Positions 62,973 through 64,000 of a DNA stretch of 64,000 bases are shown here, piece by piece. The translations under genes and the position numbers were made by a program. Numbering within the stretch: position 1 is the first letter of the stretch; each line of letters opens with the position of its first letter. Source of the stretch: an uncultured Bacteroidota bacterium (GTDB lineage: Bacteria; Bacteroidota; Bacteroidia; Bacteroidales; F082); assembly GCA_903957365.1 (NCBI GenBank), contig CAJBPB010000291.1, positions 20,373 to 84,372 of the forward strand, written 5' to 3'. The notes beneath the pieces are model-generated. The model saw only the letters and a list, made by a program, of their open reading frames with translations. It was not told the DNA's origin and ran no database searches.

Positions 62973-63848
62973 ATGAACTTTTCACGCTTTTCTCTTGGAC
63001 TCATGCGGCTGAATGAATGGAATTTCAACACCAGCCAGCTGATCCGGTTTATTGATCAGAATCTCGCATTGGGCATTACCACCATGGACCATGCCGATAT
63101 CTATGGGAGTTACACCTGTGAAGAGAACTTCGGGAAAGCAATAGCCATGGAACCTCCCTTGCGGAGTAGGATGGAGTTGGTTAGTAAATGCGGGATCAAA
63201 CTGGTTTCTGCAAACAGGCCGTCACATACTATCCATGCCTATGACACGAGTAAGAAACACATTATCCAATCGGCCGAAAACTCACTCAAAAAAATGCAGA
63301 CCGACTATCTGGATCTGTTGTTGATTCACCGTCCCGATCCACTGATGGATGCTGATGAAATAGCCGAAGCATTCAGACAGCTGAAAGCAGCCGGTAAGGT
63401 GTTGTATTTTGGCGTCTCAAACTTTTCGGTATCGCAGTTCGAATTGCTGCAATCGCGCCTCGATGTGCCATTGGTGACCAATCAGATTGAAGTTTCGGTT
63501 ATAAAACCGGATAATTTTTACGATGGCGTTTTGGATCAATGCCAGCAATATCGCATAAAACCCATGGCCTGGTCGCCACTGGCCGGCGGACATCTTTTCA
63601 GAAGTGCTGAACCCAGGGCAATAAGAATAAGGGAAGCCTTGTCAAGAATTGGTAAAATCACCGGAGGCTACACTATGGATCAGATCGCGCTGGCATGGCT
63701 GATGAAACATCCTGCCGGCATTGTACCCGTGTTGGGAAGTGGAAATATCGACAGAATACAACTCGCTGTTGAATCACAGAAAATCAGTCTGACCAATGAT
63801 CAGTGGTTTGAAATTCTGGAAGCTTCTACTGGTGTTGAAGTGCCTTGA
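62973..63848 (+). CDS. Aldo/keto reductase
   Basis: NAD(P)H-dependent oxidoreductase of 291 residues with an AKR TIM barrel. The catalytic tetrad is suggested by Asp in TTMDHADIYG (with Tyr), Lys in ELVSKCG and His in DLLLIHRPDP. The C-terminal NADP-binding loop has VPVLGSGNIDRIQLA. It resembles the YdhF-type (AKR11/12-like) group, so an aldehyde or sugar-carbonyl substrate is likely, but none is indicated by context. It starts 48 bp after the lipoprotein gene and may be co-transcribed with it. Confidence 0.93.
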   Translation: MNFSRFSLGLMRLNEWNFNTSQLIRFIDQNLALGITTMDHADIYGSYTCEENFGKAIAMEPPLRSRMELVSKCGIKLVSANRPSHTIHAYDTSKKHIIQSAENSLKKMQTDYLDLLLIHRPDPLMDADEIAEAFRQLKAAGKVLYFGVSNFSVSQFELLQSRLDVPLVTNQIEVSVIKPDNFYDGVLDQCQQYRIKPMAWSPLAGGHLFRSAEPRAIRIREALSRIGKITGGYTMDQIALAWLMKHPAGIVPVLGSGNIDRIQLAVESQKISLTNDQWFEILEASTGVEVP

Positions 63849-63880
63849 TATTAAGTATTGCTGATTTTGATTTCTAAATA

Positions 63881-64000
63881 GTTTATCCATAATGTCCGAT
63901 TTCTTCGTTATTCTCGATCTTCAAATCAGTCATGTACCTAAGTACACTCCTGATTTTCAGCTCATCGACATCTCGAACCCGAACATTCTGAATCAAACTC
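63881..64000 (-). repeat. ~120-bp inverted repeat, right arm (cut by window end)
   Basis: Reverse complement of 61544-61664 with only a few substitutions. It begins 33 bp after the aldo/keto reductase gene and runs to the last base of the window, so it may extend further. Confidence 0.85.

Overview
The window looks like a chromosome segment of an anaerobic, hydrogen-metabolising member of the Bacteroidota, probably class Bacteroidia. The evidence is a SusC/SusD pair, type IX secretion C-terminal domains, DUF4292 and Reg_prop/triple-Y regulator proteins, repeated TAnnTTTG promoter boxes, scarce Shine-Dalgarno sites and moderate G+C. No rRNA, tRNA, phage or CRISPR was seen.

Layout. 0-16.3 kb is housekeeping and envelope: a partial NtrY-like kinase, an AI-2E family transporter, an AsmA-like protein, then a co-directional run of flippase, dUTPase, sugar nucleotidyltransferase, TPR lipoprotein, DUF4292 lipoprotein and EnvC-like LytM protein. 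A type IX secreted subtilase and a LuxR-type response regulator follow. 16.5-30.6 kb is a complete [FeFe]-hydrogenase operon: a receiver protein, HydC/HydB/HydA (NAD-linked, probably bifurcating), a hydrogenase-like sensor fused to a histidine kinase, two more two-component proteins, and the maturases HydG, HydF and HydE. A 1.85-kb group II intron sits in hydE. Its ends, an EBS1-IBS1 pairing and domain V can be read, and splicing would restore a 362-residue HydE.

30.8-36.7 kb is a compact, less familiar module: a coiled-coil protein, a membrane-anchored BON/OmpA-like protein, a Ras/Rab-like GTPase and a histidine kinase. A 1.5-kb IS4-family element with 10-bp target duplications has split the kinase. 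Two inverted copies of a dispersed repeat bracket the module; a third copy lies near 60.1 kb.

36.9-48.8 kb is a beta-glucan utilisation locus: GH3, GH16, SusD, SusC and a triple-Y LuxR-type regulator, all on the minus strand. A 5TM-LYT/five-PAS hybrid kinase follows. 52.7-64 kb holds an RNase H1, a lamin-tail secreted protein, Asd, RibF, a C69 dipeptidase, a C39-like lipoprotein, a DCC thioredoxin-like protein, an endonuclease/exonuclease/phosphatase lipoprotein and an aldo-keto reductase. The last two genes lie between inverted copies of a ~120-bp repeat.

How the parts fit: H2 metabolism is coupled to NAD(H) and ferredoxin, and the operon carries its own sensing circuit. The glucan locus would feed fermentation, with H2 as an electron sink. 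Maturation of the hydrogenase appears to depend on group II intron splicing, and the GTPase module is probably damaged by the IS insertion.
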